Source: Erigeron canadensis
Taxonomy: Eukaryota; Streptophyta; Magnoliopsida; Asterales; Asteraceae
Assembly (NCBI RefSeq): GCF_010389155.1
Contig: NC_057764.1
Span: 41,424,275-41,488,274 of the forward strand
Reading direction: 5' to 3'
Length of the DNA stretch: 64,000 nucleotides
In this document: piece after piece, positions 1-13,100 of the stretch
Position numbering within the stretch: position 1 is the stretch's first letter
Layout of the letters: every line of letters begins with the position of its first letter
The notes under the pieces: generated by a model
Told to the model about the DNA's origin: nothing
Databases searched by the model: none
Seen by the model: only the letters and a program-made list of their open reading frames with translations
Program-made: the position numbers and the translations under genes

Positions 1-545
1 AACAATCTTATATGAATCGAATCTTTATTTTTCTCATGAATATTCTTAATTACAATACAATTTTGCAGCTAGCGAAATTACACAAACACCGAACCTGGTA
101 GTTAGTACTCGTAAATCATATCATGAGCCCGTTACACATCATTGTCTAAACGGGCGCCAGCCAACCCTATGTACGTGTAAAATGCCAAACTGATAGGAAA
201 TGGGTGTACGTGATAAGAATTCAAAAGTCAAATATAGTCGACTTCATCGGCGTCCATTATTTAGAAAGAAATAGTCGTCCAGTCTTTCCAAGACGGTTAG
301 TTGTTATTGTTAGCTGCTTTCTGACTTGAAGAATTTTCCCTAGCTACGACGTCAGTCGTCGTTGTATGTTATTCTTTCGATCAATGGTGTTCTTTTTACC
401 ATCTTGGAAGCATATATTGATATATCGAATCATTTAAATTATTTTTGTTTTTCTTATCATTATTCTCACTTTGATAGACGTTTTTTACTGGATGGAAGTT
501 TGAAAATACTTTTTGTTTTGGTTGGCCGCCTTTAAAAATGAAAGC

Positions 546-670
546 GACCTAGACATTTGAAGTACTCTTGTCTTGTGGGTTGAACATGCATATGTTTGCA
601 AAGGCAGCCATGACCTAGACATTTGAAGTACTCTTGTCATGCATACATATATGTTTGTAAAGATTACATT
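546..670. repeat. Tandem duplication, two ~65-bp units
   Basis: The phrase GACCTAGACATTTGAAGTAC occurs at about 546 and again at about 611. In both copies it is followed by a related stretch containing ATGCATA and ATGTTTG. The units are adjacent and about 65 bp long. They look like a simple local duplication with no coding role. Confidence 0.75.
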
Positions 671-703
671 TAATACACGAAGTTTTAATCCATTATTTTG
701 TTT

Positions 704-862
704 GGGAAATGCTAAACGCATCCTGTGAGCTGCATTTAACGTGCATAAAAAGTTTGTACATTCTATATCAAAAGCCCACCTCTTGAATTTTATGGTAAGT
801 GTACAACTATTTAATACACTTTAACTACAACCCTAAGGGTTATGTTTAGCAAATTAAACCCA
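704..862. mobile_element. Short MITE, copy A
   Basis: A roughly 155-bp element with inverted ends: GGAAATGCTAAA on the left and TTTAGCAAATT on the right. A second copy, in the opposite orientation, lies in KCS10 intron 2 (about 3728-3870). They share stretches such as TTAATGCAC or its complement, ACCATAAAATT and TTGTACA. I do not recognise the superfamily. Confidence 0.6.
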
Positions 863-1095
863 TTTTGTTTTACTCATATTTGGACTAATTGAAGTTAATA
901 ATGTCCTAGGTCTGAGATCAAGTGAGATAAGACTCGATGAGTACCATAAAAATTTTTGTTCGAATCTCACGAGGAGATTTTATCTTTAATATAAATATTA
1001 TTAATTGGGTTTCCGGCCTGGCCTCCTGAATTAGTGTAGCCTGATGGTACCACTAGTAACATGATGTGGTAAATGATATATCAATGCTCAAGCCG

Positions 1096-1120
1096 TATAT
1101 ATATATATATATATATATAT
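1096..1120. repeat. (TA)n microsatellite
   Basis: An uninterrupted alternating TA run of about 24 bases. Confidence 0.9.
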
Positions 1121-1162
1121 TATCAACTACTTTATTTTTATTTTATTACCAAGTTCTAACCA

Positions 1163-1413
1163 CTTGAGTTAGTTCAAGTGGCCAGGGGTATTTACAATTT
1201 CCACTATGTGGGTCCTGGTGGGTTTTCTCTCAAGGTTGTGGGTTCGAGTCTTGGCTGACACGATCTTTAGGTTTTCCATCTAGAAATTTTTCACAAGGAG
1301 GGGGGTTGAGAGACTGCAGCGTATGCTCAGCATCTCGTGAGGTCCAACGATTGTTGGTTAAAATTGCATCCAACCACGTCTGAGTCGAAATACACCTTAA
1401 AAAAAAAAAAAAA
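1163..1413 (+). mobile_element. tRNA-derived SINE with poly-A tail
   Basis: A box-A-like sequence (TAGTTCAAGTGGC) lies near the start, a box-B-like GGTTCGAGTC at about 1242, and a 16-base A run ends the element. It is bounded by near-perfect target-site duplications: ACCAAGTTCTAACCA at 1148-1162 and ACCAAGTTCTACCAA from 1414. This is the best-preserved SINE here. A related copy in reverse orientation sits at about 58330-58510, sharing CCACTATGTGG followed by a GTTCGAG box. Confidence 0.85.
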
Positions 1414-2576
1414 ACCAAGTTCTACCAATTTGGGTCAAATAAATTCGACAAGACCTATAAATGTATACGGTTGAAACATTTGATTTTGGTTGGCATTCAA
1501 TAAATGAAAGCGGCCTCTCATATATATAGATTGATCAGTACAGTCTTTGATGAGCTTTGATTGTATCACTTTTTCCTTCATTGACTTATATCCTTGTTAC
1601 GTACGTACATCGATCTAGTCAATTTTAACCCCGTATATAATTCTTCCTTTAGTTGTGAGAAGGAAAAAAAGAGAGAGTGTTACTCGTATAATCATATTCC
1701 AATTAAGGACATTTTTAATGTGCTAAATTGTTTATTAAATATGTTTAAATAATCAAATTTAAAACCCGTAATGATAGCGAGCTGAGAAACATGTTTAAGG
1801 GTTGTATATATGTACGTAATCACTGGATTGATAGTGAAGTAGTTTAGTTTAGAGATATGATTAATTAAAAGCTCAAGCATAATGGAAAATATTTGCAAAA
1901 GTATAAAGCAAATTAAACCAAAGAAATTATCCATTAACAAATCAGGTTGTGGATTTTGGTCTTTTAAGCTTCGCTAATGCATCAACTAGATTAAAAAAAA
2001 AAAAGGTGTTTCTATTGAAAGATGTACTCGTAATCGATGTACGTACTCTTGTATTGCATTTTAATTAGTTTGTGATGTCTACAGAATGGATGTTTGAGTA
2101 ATTAGTTAATTAAATATTGTTTCTAGCAAGCTTGCTATATGTAATTAAGATTTCCATTTATATGATGACGATGATTTGAACTTTAATCAGTGCTAGCTAG
2201 CTGGTTGATATCTATTATAGGTGTATCCTCGTGATTTATGTTGTTTTTCTAATTTTGAAGTGTGGCAAATTAATAAGAAGTTGTTACACATGGATGAAAT
2301 ATATAGAATCTATATATATGATTTTAAGACTTCACGGTCGTAAACTAAAAACAACGTAAATTTAATGAAATCCAAACAAAAGTACGTAGTTGATACAACA
2401 TACAATATAGAATAACAGTAAACCTCGGATACAAGTCATGATACAACTTAACATAGGAAATTAATTAAGAAGTTTTAATTAAACCTCTTATTTATACAAC
2501 TTAATTACCAGCAGAAGTGTAATTAAATTAAACATTTAGGGGGGCGGAACGATCATGCATCTGGCTAATACGTACT

Positions 2577-5500
2577 CTAAGAAAGTGCCTCTAAAGGGTA
2601 CCTCTCTAGGCAATCAAGCCAAGGGTTGTCGCTTGATGGTTTCTTTACGCTACGAACCGATTTCCAAACAGCGCTGTTACATTTAAAACCCGACCCAAAT
2701 GACAACTGCCAAATCCGGTCACCTCTTTTAACGCGTCCTTTCGCCTCAAGGTAAGCTAGCTCATACCAGATACTACTACTCGAGGTGTTCCCAAAGCGAT
2801 GGAGGGTGGCTCGAGAAGGCTCAACATTAGCATCACTAAGCTCAAGGTTCCGTTGAAGCTCATTGATCACCGTTTTACTAGCCGCGTGGACGCAAAAGTG
2901 CTCAAACGCTAGCTTGTAGTCAGGAATGTATGGTTTCGTCCCAGAGGCGGATGAAGTTGTCGTCGTCATCGAGTGTGAGCCGTTAAGATGAGTACTGGCC
3001 TTAGAAGCATTGACAGTAGTAGTACTTTTTCCTTTGGTGCCAGAAAGGTACCTCTTCATTAGTGTCGCGAAGAAAAAGAGTTGCTCGGATAATGGCAACA
3101 CTAACGGACCCAAAGTTGTGATGTTTGTCTTGAGGGCGTCCCCGCCTATCTCGACAAGATCTTTGCTGATTTTTAGCCCTTTGAAGCGTTGTTCGTCCTC
3201 CTCTTGATAAACACTCCTGTTAATTACATGAGATTAATGTACCATCCATATTTAACAAAAATAAAATATCTGAATTCGATCAGGATATGATCGATGTAGA
3301 TAGTTTACAATAAAGGTCGTAAAAACTAGTGAGCAATAACGTCAAGAATTGTTAGATTTTAGTACTGGTAAAATTGGGCCAACCGGAACTTGTTGTATTC
3401 TTTAATTCTAGTTGTACGTTGGTGTGAGTTTTAATACTCATACCTAACATAACAAAACACATGTAGATGTTTATACACATTTAACACGTACATAGTGGTC
3501 TTACTGGTCTAGTGGACAGTGATGTTATATTTTGGGTTCTTTACGATCAATATCAAGTTCGAATTCGATCTACTACTATACATACAACTTTTGGGATAGT
3601 ACTCACGAAAAGTTTAATTTAAAATAAGACCACTAGATATATTTTAACTAAACTGCATAAATCCTAATTAGTAAAAAGTTTGCCCTCCCGGTGTAACATG
3701 ATTATGAAAACCTCACCCATTATAAATATATGGGTTTTGCTAAAGTGCATTAAATAGTTGTACAATTACCATAAAATTTAGGGGTGAATTTTTGATATGA
3801 AAAGGTACAAATTCTTTATGCACATTAAATGCGACCCTTAAAGTTGCATTTAGCATTTTCCCAAATATATTGATAACTTTTCCTTAAACCACATGAATAT
3901 ATTAGAATATGAATTAGATTGTTAGGTGTATATATCATTTTGGTTTAATTATGTGTCGATTTGATTATCAGGTTTTAATTAGATTGTTAGGTTTTCTTCA
4001 ATGGAAGGGGCTACACTATATAAATCTCGGAAAAATTTCGGCCGGCCTATAGAAAATTCGTTGCATTTGCAGCTGTTGGGGAGGCTGCCACCCCCTAACC
4101 CCCTTTCTTCTACCTCTGCTATCAAGTCTATGTTTCATGTGTCTAAATAAAAATAAATTTGAAAAATATTGCTATACTATCAAACTAATTACAATCAAAA
4201 AATATATATATAGCTAGAGATCGAAAAGAAGATTAATTACTTGAAGTATCGATCATCAGCTCCCTTATGAGTTCGAACAATATGCTCAAGCCGATACTTA
4301 GCACGACGATAATCACGACCACGGTTGGAAAGCAGAACAGCCGAAGCACCCATCCTGATATAACAATTTGGAATCAGCATCGACCGATCTTTCCCTGGAT
4401 ACCAATTATACCCAACCATCTCCGTACTCACCACCACCGCCACATTATTCGGGTTGGCTTGCAACATATCACGTGCCAAATCAATAGCTATAATCCCCGC
4501 ACTACACCCCATTCCCCCCAAATTAAAACTCAAAATATTTCCCCTCATTTTATAGTGGTTAATGATCATGGCGGATAAGGATGGGGTCGGGTTAAAGATG
4601 CTGCAGTTCACCACAAGTACGCCCACGTCCTTTGGGCGAACGCGGGTTTTCTTGAAGAGCTCGTCTAGTGCCCCGAATATCACCATTGAGGCTTCAGCTC
4701 TTCCTTCTTTCATTGTTGTGATGTTATCTGGTGACATTATTGCTTTCGGGACGTACGTTTCATCTCCTATTCCCGATGATTGGAGTATCTTTTTCTGGAA
4801 TTCGAGACTCGCTTCATCGAATTTCCCTGATTTTCTAGCCATCTCGATAAATTCCTCTTTCGTTACCTGATCGAAATGAAGCTTAATTACAATTAGATAC
4901 TAGTTATATAAATTTCTCATTTACTAGCAATAATAAGTACTTCAAAAAGTTATCATAGATAATATGATACTCCCATAATGCGTGTCTTACTTTGAACTTT
5001 CAAAGTATTTGTTTTTTAACTTTGACCATAAATTTTTTTAGTTATGTTATATAATATTCGATGAAAGTTATATCACTATAAGCACATCTAAACTCAATCA
5101 ATTTATATAACTTTCATCAAGTATTATATAACACATACAGATATATTTAAGCTCAAAGTTGGAAAAAAAAAAAAACTTTAAAAATTCATAACTCGAGTGG
5201 AACGGAGGGTGTACAAAATATATCAGATTAGATTAACTTTGTTATTATTATTGGTGAAAAATGAAATATGTTGTTATGATTGGTAAAAGTAAATGAAATA
5301 AGTTAATTATGATTGGTGACAAATTAAATGCAAATAATTACAATCGATAAAACAGTTATATATAGTAGTATGATAAATTAAACTAAAAGAACTAATTAAG
5401 TGTATGTATATAACTATTTAAGTCGATTATATATGTATACCTTCAAATCATCAGTGGGTTTGAAACAAGCGAAATCAATGAGATAAATGGACCGAGGTCG

Positions 5501-5860
5501 GGACATGAAGTAAACCGAGACGGTGAAGACAAAGATAGCGAAAAAAGCAAGAATTGTCGCCAAGTCATACCCAGCGGTGCTATCCCAAAGCTTACGCCAA
5601 AGTTCTTCCCTGCTAAGACTTCCAATCTCAGCACCAAACACGAGAACTAGCACGGGCACGGTAGCCAAATATATGGCATGGCTAATCAAGTAATGGTAGC
5701 CTAGTTTCACGTATTTGAGATTAACTGACTGAACAAAGTCAGGTAACCGACGCCGGACCCTGACTGAGAAAGTCATGGATCCAGCATCGGGACCCGACGA
5801 TTCGATTCCCCTGTTGACGATCTCCGTCGACAGGAGATCTTGTTCTCCTGTAGGAGCCAT
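2577..5860 (-). CDS. KCS10: 3-ketoacyl-CoA synthase 10 (FIDDLEHEAD)
   Basis: Condensing enzyme of the ER fatty-acid elongase: it joins malonyl-CoA to a long-chain acyl-CoA, supplying very-long-chain chains for cuticle and suberin. Exons are 5860-5441, 4866-4241 and 3216-2577, giving 561 aa. GT-AG junctions all keep frame. The N-terminus ([18 protein letters not shown]) closely matches the FIDDLEHEAD subgroup, and two hydrophobic segments follow in exon 1. The catalytic triad is present: Cys261 in GGMGCSAG, His459 in FCVHAASK, Asn492 in [10 protein letters not shown]; spacing from His to Asn is 33 residues, as in FAE1. A Ser/Thr-rich insert at about 406-442, before PYIPDYK, is also typical of FDH. 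Odd: a 4-residue STAG insertion in exon 1 relative to the Arabidopsis protein as I remember it. Intron 1 carries a degraded Stowaway-like MITE; intron 2 carries a MITE and a SINE-like relic. Confidence 0.93.
3494..3610 (+). mobile_element. SINE-like relic in KCS10 intron 2
   Basis: A tRNA-like box A (TGGTCTAGTGGACAG) is followed about 45 bases later by a box-B-like AGTTCGAATTCGAT. The ends are unclear and there is no poly-A tail. This is probably an old SINE fragment. Confidence 0.45.
3728..3870. mobile_element. Short MITE, copy B, in KCS10 intron 2
   Basis: The reverse-orientation counterpart of the element at 704-862. It starts near TTTGCTAAAGTGCATTAAAT and ends near TTGCATTTAGCATTTTCCC. 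The inverted ends TTTGCTAAA and TTTAGCATTT are visible. Confidence 0.6.
4970..5213. mobile_element. Degraded Stowaway-like MITE in KCS10 intron 1
   Basis: The left end reads TACTCCCATAATGCGTGTC and the right end TGGAACGGAGGGTGTA, which are decayed versions of the CTCCCTCCGT/ACGGAGGGAG Stowaway ends. The interior (repeated TTATATAAC motifs and a CAAAGTT stretch) resembles the better copy at 13577-13831. Confidence 0.6.
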
Positions 5861-6005
5861 ATATGATTGGAGAAAAAAAAAAGTTGGGATGAAAAGTGAG
5901 TATTGGGTATGAATGTATGATGGAAAGGTTTGTGAATTTAAGGGGGTTGGGGTGAGTAAATGAAGGACAACAAACTAAAGGGAGTGTGGTTGGAACCATG
6001 GAAGT

Positions 6006-6016
6006 GCATTAAATTA
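6006..6016. promoter_or_regulatory. Possible HD-ZIP IV / L1-box-like site
   Basis: GCATTAAATTA matches 9 of 11 positions of the palindromic HD-ZIP IV target GCATTAAATGC, about 146 bases upstream of the KCS10 start codon. FDH expression is epidermal in Arabidopsis, so such a site would make sense. A short motif in AT-rich DNA easily arises by chance. Confidence 0.25.
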
Positions 6017-7983
6017 AAATTTGGATTTTGGGAAAGTTTGTTTGGTTGGAAATGAAAAATCATTTTTGCATGTGGATGTCAATGTGTGAATATGCATGTA
6101 CAACTTTTGAACATCTTTTTCAAAGTTGTAACAACAAATGAAGGTTTGATTGCGTCTTTCATATATGGCCCAATTGAACATATGTGATGGCAGATGGTAG
6201 GTTTCTAGGCGTAACTAAAGGTAACAAAATATATGATAGTTGGATAGATTAGGTAACTTGTTAAAACGAGTTGTTCTTTTGTACGAACTAAAACGATTGA
6301 GTTAGGTGATGGGATTGCGTATGCAACAAGTTTTTAATTTGAGTCTCTTCCTTGTAATGTTAGATTATATAGGTATTTTAACCTATTTGGTAGAGACCCT
6401 TGTCTTTTAATTATAGAAAAATTCAAGATTCAATAATCCGTGATATTGATCGAAGCGTCTTGGTGTATATTGTAGTATAGCTATAAAATAGATTTGCCAT
6501 TAAAAAATAAATAGAAAAATACGTCGTCATATGCAATGTGAAAATGTGATTGTAAAAAATTTATCATCATGATTATATAACTAATTAATTAAGTGTTTTA
6601 AAAAGTTGCGTTTCAACGTTTCCTGCAAGGCTGCAACTTAACACTTCATCTCTTTATTTGTTTTATCAAGTACATCATACTTGTTAAAAGGATATATAGA
6701 TCAATTCACATGCATTGATGGGAAACGGGATTTTGTAATGCTAACCTCTAGTTTAAACAAACACACAATTATATGTCAAAACGATAAATAAATAATTTTA
6801 AAATTCATGTAATATACAAGTATTAAACATGTTATAGAAAAATTCACATTCATGAACATTTAAAATATTTTATATATCATAAGTTGTAATAACTAAGACA
6901 AAGATTGAGGAACAAAACTTTTTCTATGAAAAAAATAAAATAATGTAACGTAAATAACATAAGAAATTTTTAGAATTGTTATTGCATTGGCTCTATCACT
7001 ATGACAAGTTAACAACCATCTGAAAATCCATTTACTGCATATGGATTGATTAATGTTATTTAGTCAGTTGGGTGAATAATAACTGCAAACAAAGTTTTGA
7101 CATTATTTTATTTATTTTTTTGCTTTTTAACATATTGTTTGAGTGTATATATATACGGAGTATATGTTATCATTAAATAATCAAAATGATCTATGCAACA
7201 TAATAGTACATAAATAAATCATCCATGCAAAATTAACATATTTATTTGCATGTTCTCTGTACTTATTTAGTACATAATTTTTTTTTTTTTTTTGAAAATG
7301 AAATGTTCTTATCTATTGTGTCAAAGGTCTAATTGTCCATAACAATGACATTTGGAAGTCAAAGTCAATCTAATGAGTCAAAATTGATTGATCAAACACC
7401 TTGGTGCATTGGAAATTAGTACTAGTAGTACTATTTATTATAGATATAGACATTATCGTTGTGAAACGGACATGCATGGTATATCCAACTTAATTTTCAG
7501 GCTCAGTTACACAGAAAGTTTTTGCATTTTCTAAATGATAGGTCATGAAATAAATCCAAAAGTATGATATTAACAAGTGTCAAAATCGTTAGGAATTATC
7601 CAATACCCCCCAATCTACATCGCCTAAGTACCAAAGTTTTGAGTTCCATCCAAACATTTGTGTAATATAGACGTAGGAACCGTATAGTTTGCCTTTGGAA
7701 AAAAAATAAATTATAGTCTACTTTAAAACGAATGGAGTTTAATCTTTGTGTGGTAATAAAGTGTCTAGTTTTTAATAGTAATTTCTTTTGGTAAATATCG
7801 GAAAAGATAAAAAGAAACATACATAACTTTTATTGATTTTCAAATGTTAGCCATTGAATTCAAGAAGTGTCACCACTCTTAAGTAGAGGTTTTTTTTTTT
7901 TTTAGTTGGCGTTGAAGTCGGTTATGTCTTGGGGTGGCCAGATGTAGCCTTGAACCACCACGAGTAGGCCCATTTACATGTAT

Positions 7984-8475
7984 GGCTGTCAATCTCGACC
8001 CAACCCGAAAAAAAGCAGGTTAGGGTGTGAAATCTTGACCCGTCAACCTGCCAACCCGCTAATCTACTAACCTGATTTTTTTCGGGTTGGGTTCGGGTTG
8101 ACCCATTGGGTTAACAGGTTGACCCGTCAACCTGATAAGAATTTAAATTTATATAATTTTTTTTAATAGTTCAACCCACCAACACATTTGACCTGTCAAC
8201 CCACCAACCCATGACCCATTTGACCTAAAATTTACCCACTATATGACTTGATTGACCTGAAATCAACCTGTCAACCCATTTGACCCGCCAACCCGAAACT
8301 CGACCCGTCAACTCGCTAACCTGATTTTTAGGTTGGTGGGTTGGGTTCGGGTTGACAGGTCATGGGTCAGGGTTGAAATTTATGACCTAAATTTGTTAGT
8401 GGGTTGAGTTAGGGTAAGAGATTTTCAACCCGTCAACCCGAACCCGCCAATCCGAACCCGAATCCATTAAGAGCC
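7984..8475. repeat. GGGTTGACC-rich transposon relic
   Basis: About 490 bases made of variants of GACCCGTCAACC, CGGGTTGGG and their complements. The left edge (CATGTATGGCTGTCAA) and right edge (GAGCCCTAAATTGTCATGTA) share a possible CATGTA target duplication. The composition is like that of common plant non-autonomous hAT-type repeats. A different element of similar composition lies at 31144-31785. Confidence 0.55.
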
Positions 8476-8867
8476 CTAAATTGTCATGTATCAGTTACAC
8501 ACGTACGTACACCCATACGTCGGTCAAAAAACTTAAGCATGTTGCTAATTGAGATCGATTGATAAAGGTGTGGGGGACTGACTGCTAATTTGATAAATGC
8601 ATGGTCAAGTCTCTCAGACTAATTAGTTGGCCACCCACTTGTCCTTTAATGTAACTTTTGTTCTAATATTTTCAAATTTTTTTTTTTTTTTTTTGATCTT
8701 TCTAAAGTTTAGGTAATACGAGTATGCCGTAGCTCGTTACATGTCAAATCTATATCTAAACTTTTAAATCACAATTTTTTTTTCATACCGGAGGTTTTTT
8801 TGTATATGAAAAAATGACCCCAAAAATATGTCAAAAATAACCTCAAAGTACATAATACATTCAGTCA

Positions 8868-9030
8868 AATTTCATATTTTTATATCTTTAATAATAAAAA
8901 ATAACCAAATTACTTTTTTTTTTTTTCATATTTTTATATTTTTAATAAATAAAAATAACCAAATTACTTTTTCTTTATTTTTTTTCATATTTTTATATTT
9001 TTAATAAATAAAAATAACCAAATTACTTAT
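8868..9030. repeat. AT-rich tandem repeat, three ~58-bp copies
   Basis: Three adjacent copies each contain CATATTTTTATAT and then AAAATAACCAAATTACTT. The T runs between them vary in length. Confidence 0.75.
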
Positions 9031-10194
9031 TTTTTATTTAATACATACGGTTCATATTTGTACATGACAGTCGGTAATTAGACATTTGTTGTGAACAATG
9101 ACTTACTATGTGTTAACCCTATTTTGACGAGCTATGGTTAATAAAATCTGTCATTTTTACTCGTAATATATGAAGCTTAATCCACCACTTCTACCGGCTC
9201 TACCAAGGATCAAAGTAGATACAACAATAAATAATACTCATATTTATGGGTCACATGACTCACATTCAATATAATGTCATACACTGTATATCAGAGCTTG
9301 CTGATCCAAATTTAGATAGCCATTTTTTTGTTTTTCCAAAGTAGCCCGACTATCAGAGTTTGGTTCAACCAGTTTGGCAATTTTATATAATTACATTCGA
9401 GACTTCATATTGAAACGCTTATACAGCATACAAATCCAATACATATTAGCAAGGCAGATAACAGATTTAAACACCAGTTCCTTCCGTTTAAATCTTTAAA
9501 GTTATCCTAAAACTTAATTGACCAATCATATTGCTTACTTTTTCAATGTTTTTATTTTCTTTGAACCATGCGTATGCACAAGACTAAAATATAGTAACAA
9601 TATATATTAGTAACAGTATTCATAATTTCACATAATAAAATTTTGTTTGGCAACAAATACAGTTTTTCAATACAAACGCTGGGTGAACTAATGGACTAAG
9701 TTTGGGTACACGAGTGTGCACCATAAAGCGATATCAGTCTCTATAAACCAACATACTGTGTTTTTCAAAATATAAATATACAATTAAGAAGATGCATGAC
9801 CAGGTTGCAAAATCAACCAATAATGCACCCTAGTAGTTGGAAGAACTTAAATACAGAGCCCACATAGCCTTTTTGTGACTCATTTGAGGCCTTTGAACAT
9901 CAAACATAATATCATAAGCTGATGACTCCCTCTACTTCAGTTTCAGACACGAGATGAACAGAGCCTTGTGTCACATGTAGATTTATAGAATATGTTGGGT
10001 CGCAAGATCTCACTGAGAATGGTTCGAGCTTCCAATTAAATTAGCCTGTACAAGAGACCCAATTCTATGCCAATCAATAAACAATGTAATAGTATGCACC
10101 TTTAGAATAAATATAAGAACAAGAAATATGTATCTAAATCTAACCTCCTGGCATTAACATTGGTATTTGAGAGTGGGAAAACTAGTATGGTGCG

Positions 10195-13100
10195 TTAAGA
10201 TGATATTAAAGAAATCATCTTGTTTGCATTCTCCCTGCTGTGATTATTTACACTCGGGATGATATATTCAGGAGAAACAAACTTCACGAACTCTTTGAGT
10301 TCTGTAAAACTGCTATGCTCACTATATGGCACCTCATATCTGAATCAAAGACAATGAAGGCGATTATAAACTTATATGTTAATTTTTTACAAAAGAATAT
10401 TGCATTTGTTAAAGCTTTTGCTATCAGCTCACTAATACTTCAGATGGTGAAATGGCTATGATTTTCATTTGATATACAGTTAAATGCTTGAAAAGCTGCC
10501 GTTCCAAAGAAACATGCTTGAAAAGCTTCTATTTATCTAGATCTAGTTCTACAGTCGCCAATCGGAGAGTTCAATAAGGAACTGATATTACGGTACACAA
10601 CAATCTCATTGATCTAACTATGCATGTGTCAAGTTGGGTTATGCTTTATCTCTAAGAGATCAAACAATTTGAATAAACTCAAAATTTCGGGTCATCCCAA
10701 CCAAATCCTTACAGAAAACTACCCATCTTGACATGCTATCCAACCCATTCATTTGACCACCTCTGGAGGGTACTATCAAGTAACAGCTCCGAAAAAAGAG
10801 CAATGCGCCACTAGGCTGAACTAGAAAATACAATTTCTTGTTTTAAAACAATACAATCACGTGCAAGAATAACAAGAATTAAATAGTGCACAAAATATCA
10901 CCTTATAATAGTACCCTGCTGCCACCTCTTTCCTGGGGATGATTTCTTTCCTTTACCAAATGACCAACCAGTCGGAGAGAAAGCAACTATAAGACTATAT
11001 CTACCCTGAATGACAATTATAACAATATTACATATAAAAAAGGATGTGAATTGCAAAATAAAGAGGTGTACATAAAAGGCATCACATGTTATGATAGACT
11101 CGCTAAAATAAAAATATATATATATCACTTTACATTAGTGCCCGTTTTATATGAACATGTGATAGTGTGCTTGCAAATGCATTTCGACAGTTCAACGGAT
11201 CAATAATCTTTTTAAATGTAAAATTTTAAATTTCCCACATCATTAAAAACTAAGCTGCATATAATTGTAGCACCATACTAGTGATTCTCACTGAATTATG
11301 TGCCATTCATGAACATCAGAAACTTGATAGAAGCATGTTACTCATTTTCACATTTAATTTAAGAGTGAAGGACCACAAAGTCAGCAAATGACCAAGTGAT
11401 GTTACAGTAACACTAACCAATTATTTGGCAATGGTGGCAGCTAAAAATACTATTAGTAGACTTTAATGGGCACATAGTCACTTTCATAAAACAGCCTGTA
11501 CCCTCTAGTCAAAACTATGAGCAACTTATAGCATGATTTTTCTCCAAAATATGTTCTAATATAAGATTATGTAAGAATGACACGAATTGACACCTAAATA
11601 CGCATTCGATATTGAAACTAGGTCTACTGATGGACCTGATCATCACCATTGATCAAAGTCATGAGTGCACAATTATAACACTATAAAGCAAATTTTATCT
11701 TTTTATGTTCAATTGTGATGTTAAAGCATGTAAGCAAGTGTTGCAAGAACACTAAATGAACAAACCATAGGACCTTCGCAAGTATGATTTAAAGACCAAT
11801 AAAAATCAACCAAACAGGCCAGTATGATTTAAAGGCCAATGGCTCAATACAAACCCAATCTGGACCTTGTTAGACTCAGTTACTATATCTGACCTATGTA
11901 AGCCTATGTTCGAGTGTTCGACAACTTTATGCGAACTTAAAAACTGAAACACTTACCATATACATGTTAGACACATGTTTCAATCTTTTAAAACTTGCAA
12001 GGGTCCACATAGGCACAACATGAATGTGGCTCTCCCTTTCATCCGTGGTTAGCCATTGCATATCTTCCCTGGGCATTCCCAGGCATTCTAAAACTCGCAT
12101 CTTTGCTGCAGTAACATATATTTTCTTACGAAGAACGCGAGCTACCTCCATGAATACCCTCTCTTTTCCTGTTTTGTATATTTTTTTTTGGAGAGGCAAA
12201 ATAAAGAAAATGATCATGTATCCACTTATAAAGTATGAATCTAAAGAAAATATAGAGAGGACTTTACCAATTGTATAGCTTCCGATCAGAAACAATGTTC
12301 TTGGGTTAAATGCTTCAGCTTGGATTGCCTCCAAAACATATTGGATTACAGCTTCTTGCTTTGGGAAGTCATACTGCCAGAATCATTAAACAATATATGC
12401 AACCTTCAAAAATCAAACAAAAGAAACAAAAACACCTTAAAACTGGAAACATCATATTTGCTTACCTGAGGGTTACAGTAGGTGGTATCTAAGATGAGAG
12501 TATGCACACGCATCTGCAAACTAGAGATCTTTGTCATATCCTCACTAAAACGGAAATCTCCTGTGTGTAGAATTGTCTACGCATGAAAATACAATGTCAA
12601 TATTGGGATAGATAACAAGTAAATAGACAAAAGACATACAGCGTCAACATGATACATACCTTACCATTTGGTGGTTCAAATAGAATTATGACGGCACCTG
12701 GACAGTGATTAGCATCAAAACATGTTACATCAACTCCTGCAATGGTAATCTTTTGGTTCAGGGGTAAAATTTCGATCTTTTCCCATGGAATTCCAATCTT
12801 AAAATTTACAAGTTTTGCTGTAATTAAGGTGCAGTAAATCTTCCCATGGCAGAAAGACTTCGTAAGACCTCCATAATCTGCAGGAATATATGCAGCCAAA
12901 AGCAAATAATTTACAACAAGCAAGATTACTAGAAGAAATCAATCTTATGTAATGCATAATCCTGCAAATCAAGATTCAAATGCAGATCCAAAACATATCA
13001 GTAACCTTACACTCAAAGACCGATTTTTAAACCCAAGATGCTCTATTTTTGCATGCATATTCCTTGGTTTAAAATAGCGTGCAACAGGCGTTGCTTTGCG

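Larger units (their letters stand above)
1..2576. other. Intergenic, downstream of KCS10
   Basis: I find no gene here. The stretch holds a roughly 65-bp tandem duplication (546-670), a short MITE (about 704-862), a TA microsatellite (1096-1120) and a SINE (1163-1413). The open frames at 485-721, 1230-1418 and 1692-1940 have no recognisable family signature and overlap repeats. The 3' untranslated region of KCS10 probably occupies the bases just below 2577. Confidence 0.6.
5861..10194. other. Intergenic: KCS10 promoter side and SNM1 3' side
   Basis: No gene is recognisable. The KCS10 promoter should lie just above 5860; a sequence close to an epidermal HD-ZIP IV site is at 6006-6016. Further right are a GGGTTGACC-rich repeat (about 7984-8475) and AT-rich tandem copies (about 8868-9030). 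The rest is AT-rich with only short, unsupported open frames. Confidence 0.55.

Noticed and set aside
7984..8475. Possible telomere- or centromere-like GGGTTGA repeat
   Set aside because: The units are irregular, in both orientations and confined to about 490 bp; this fits a transposon relic, not an array.
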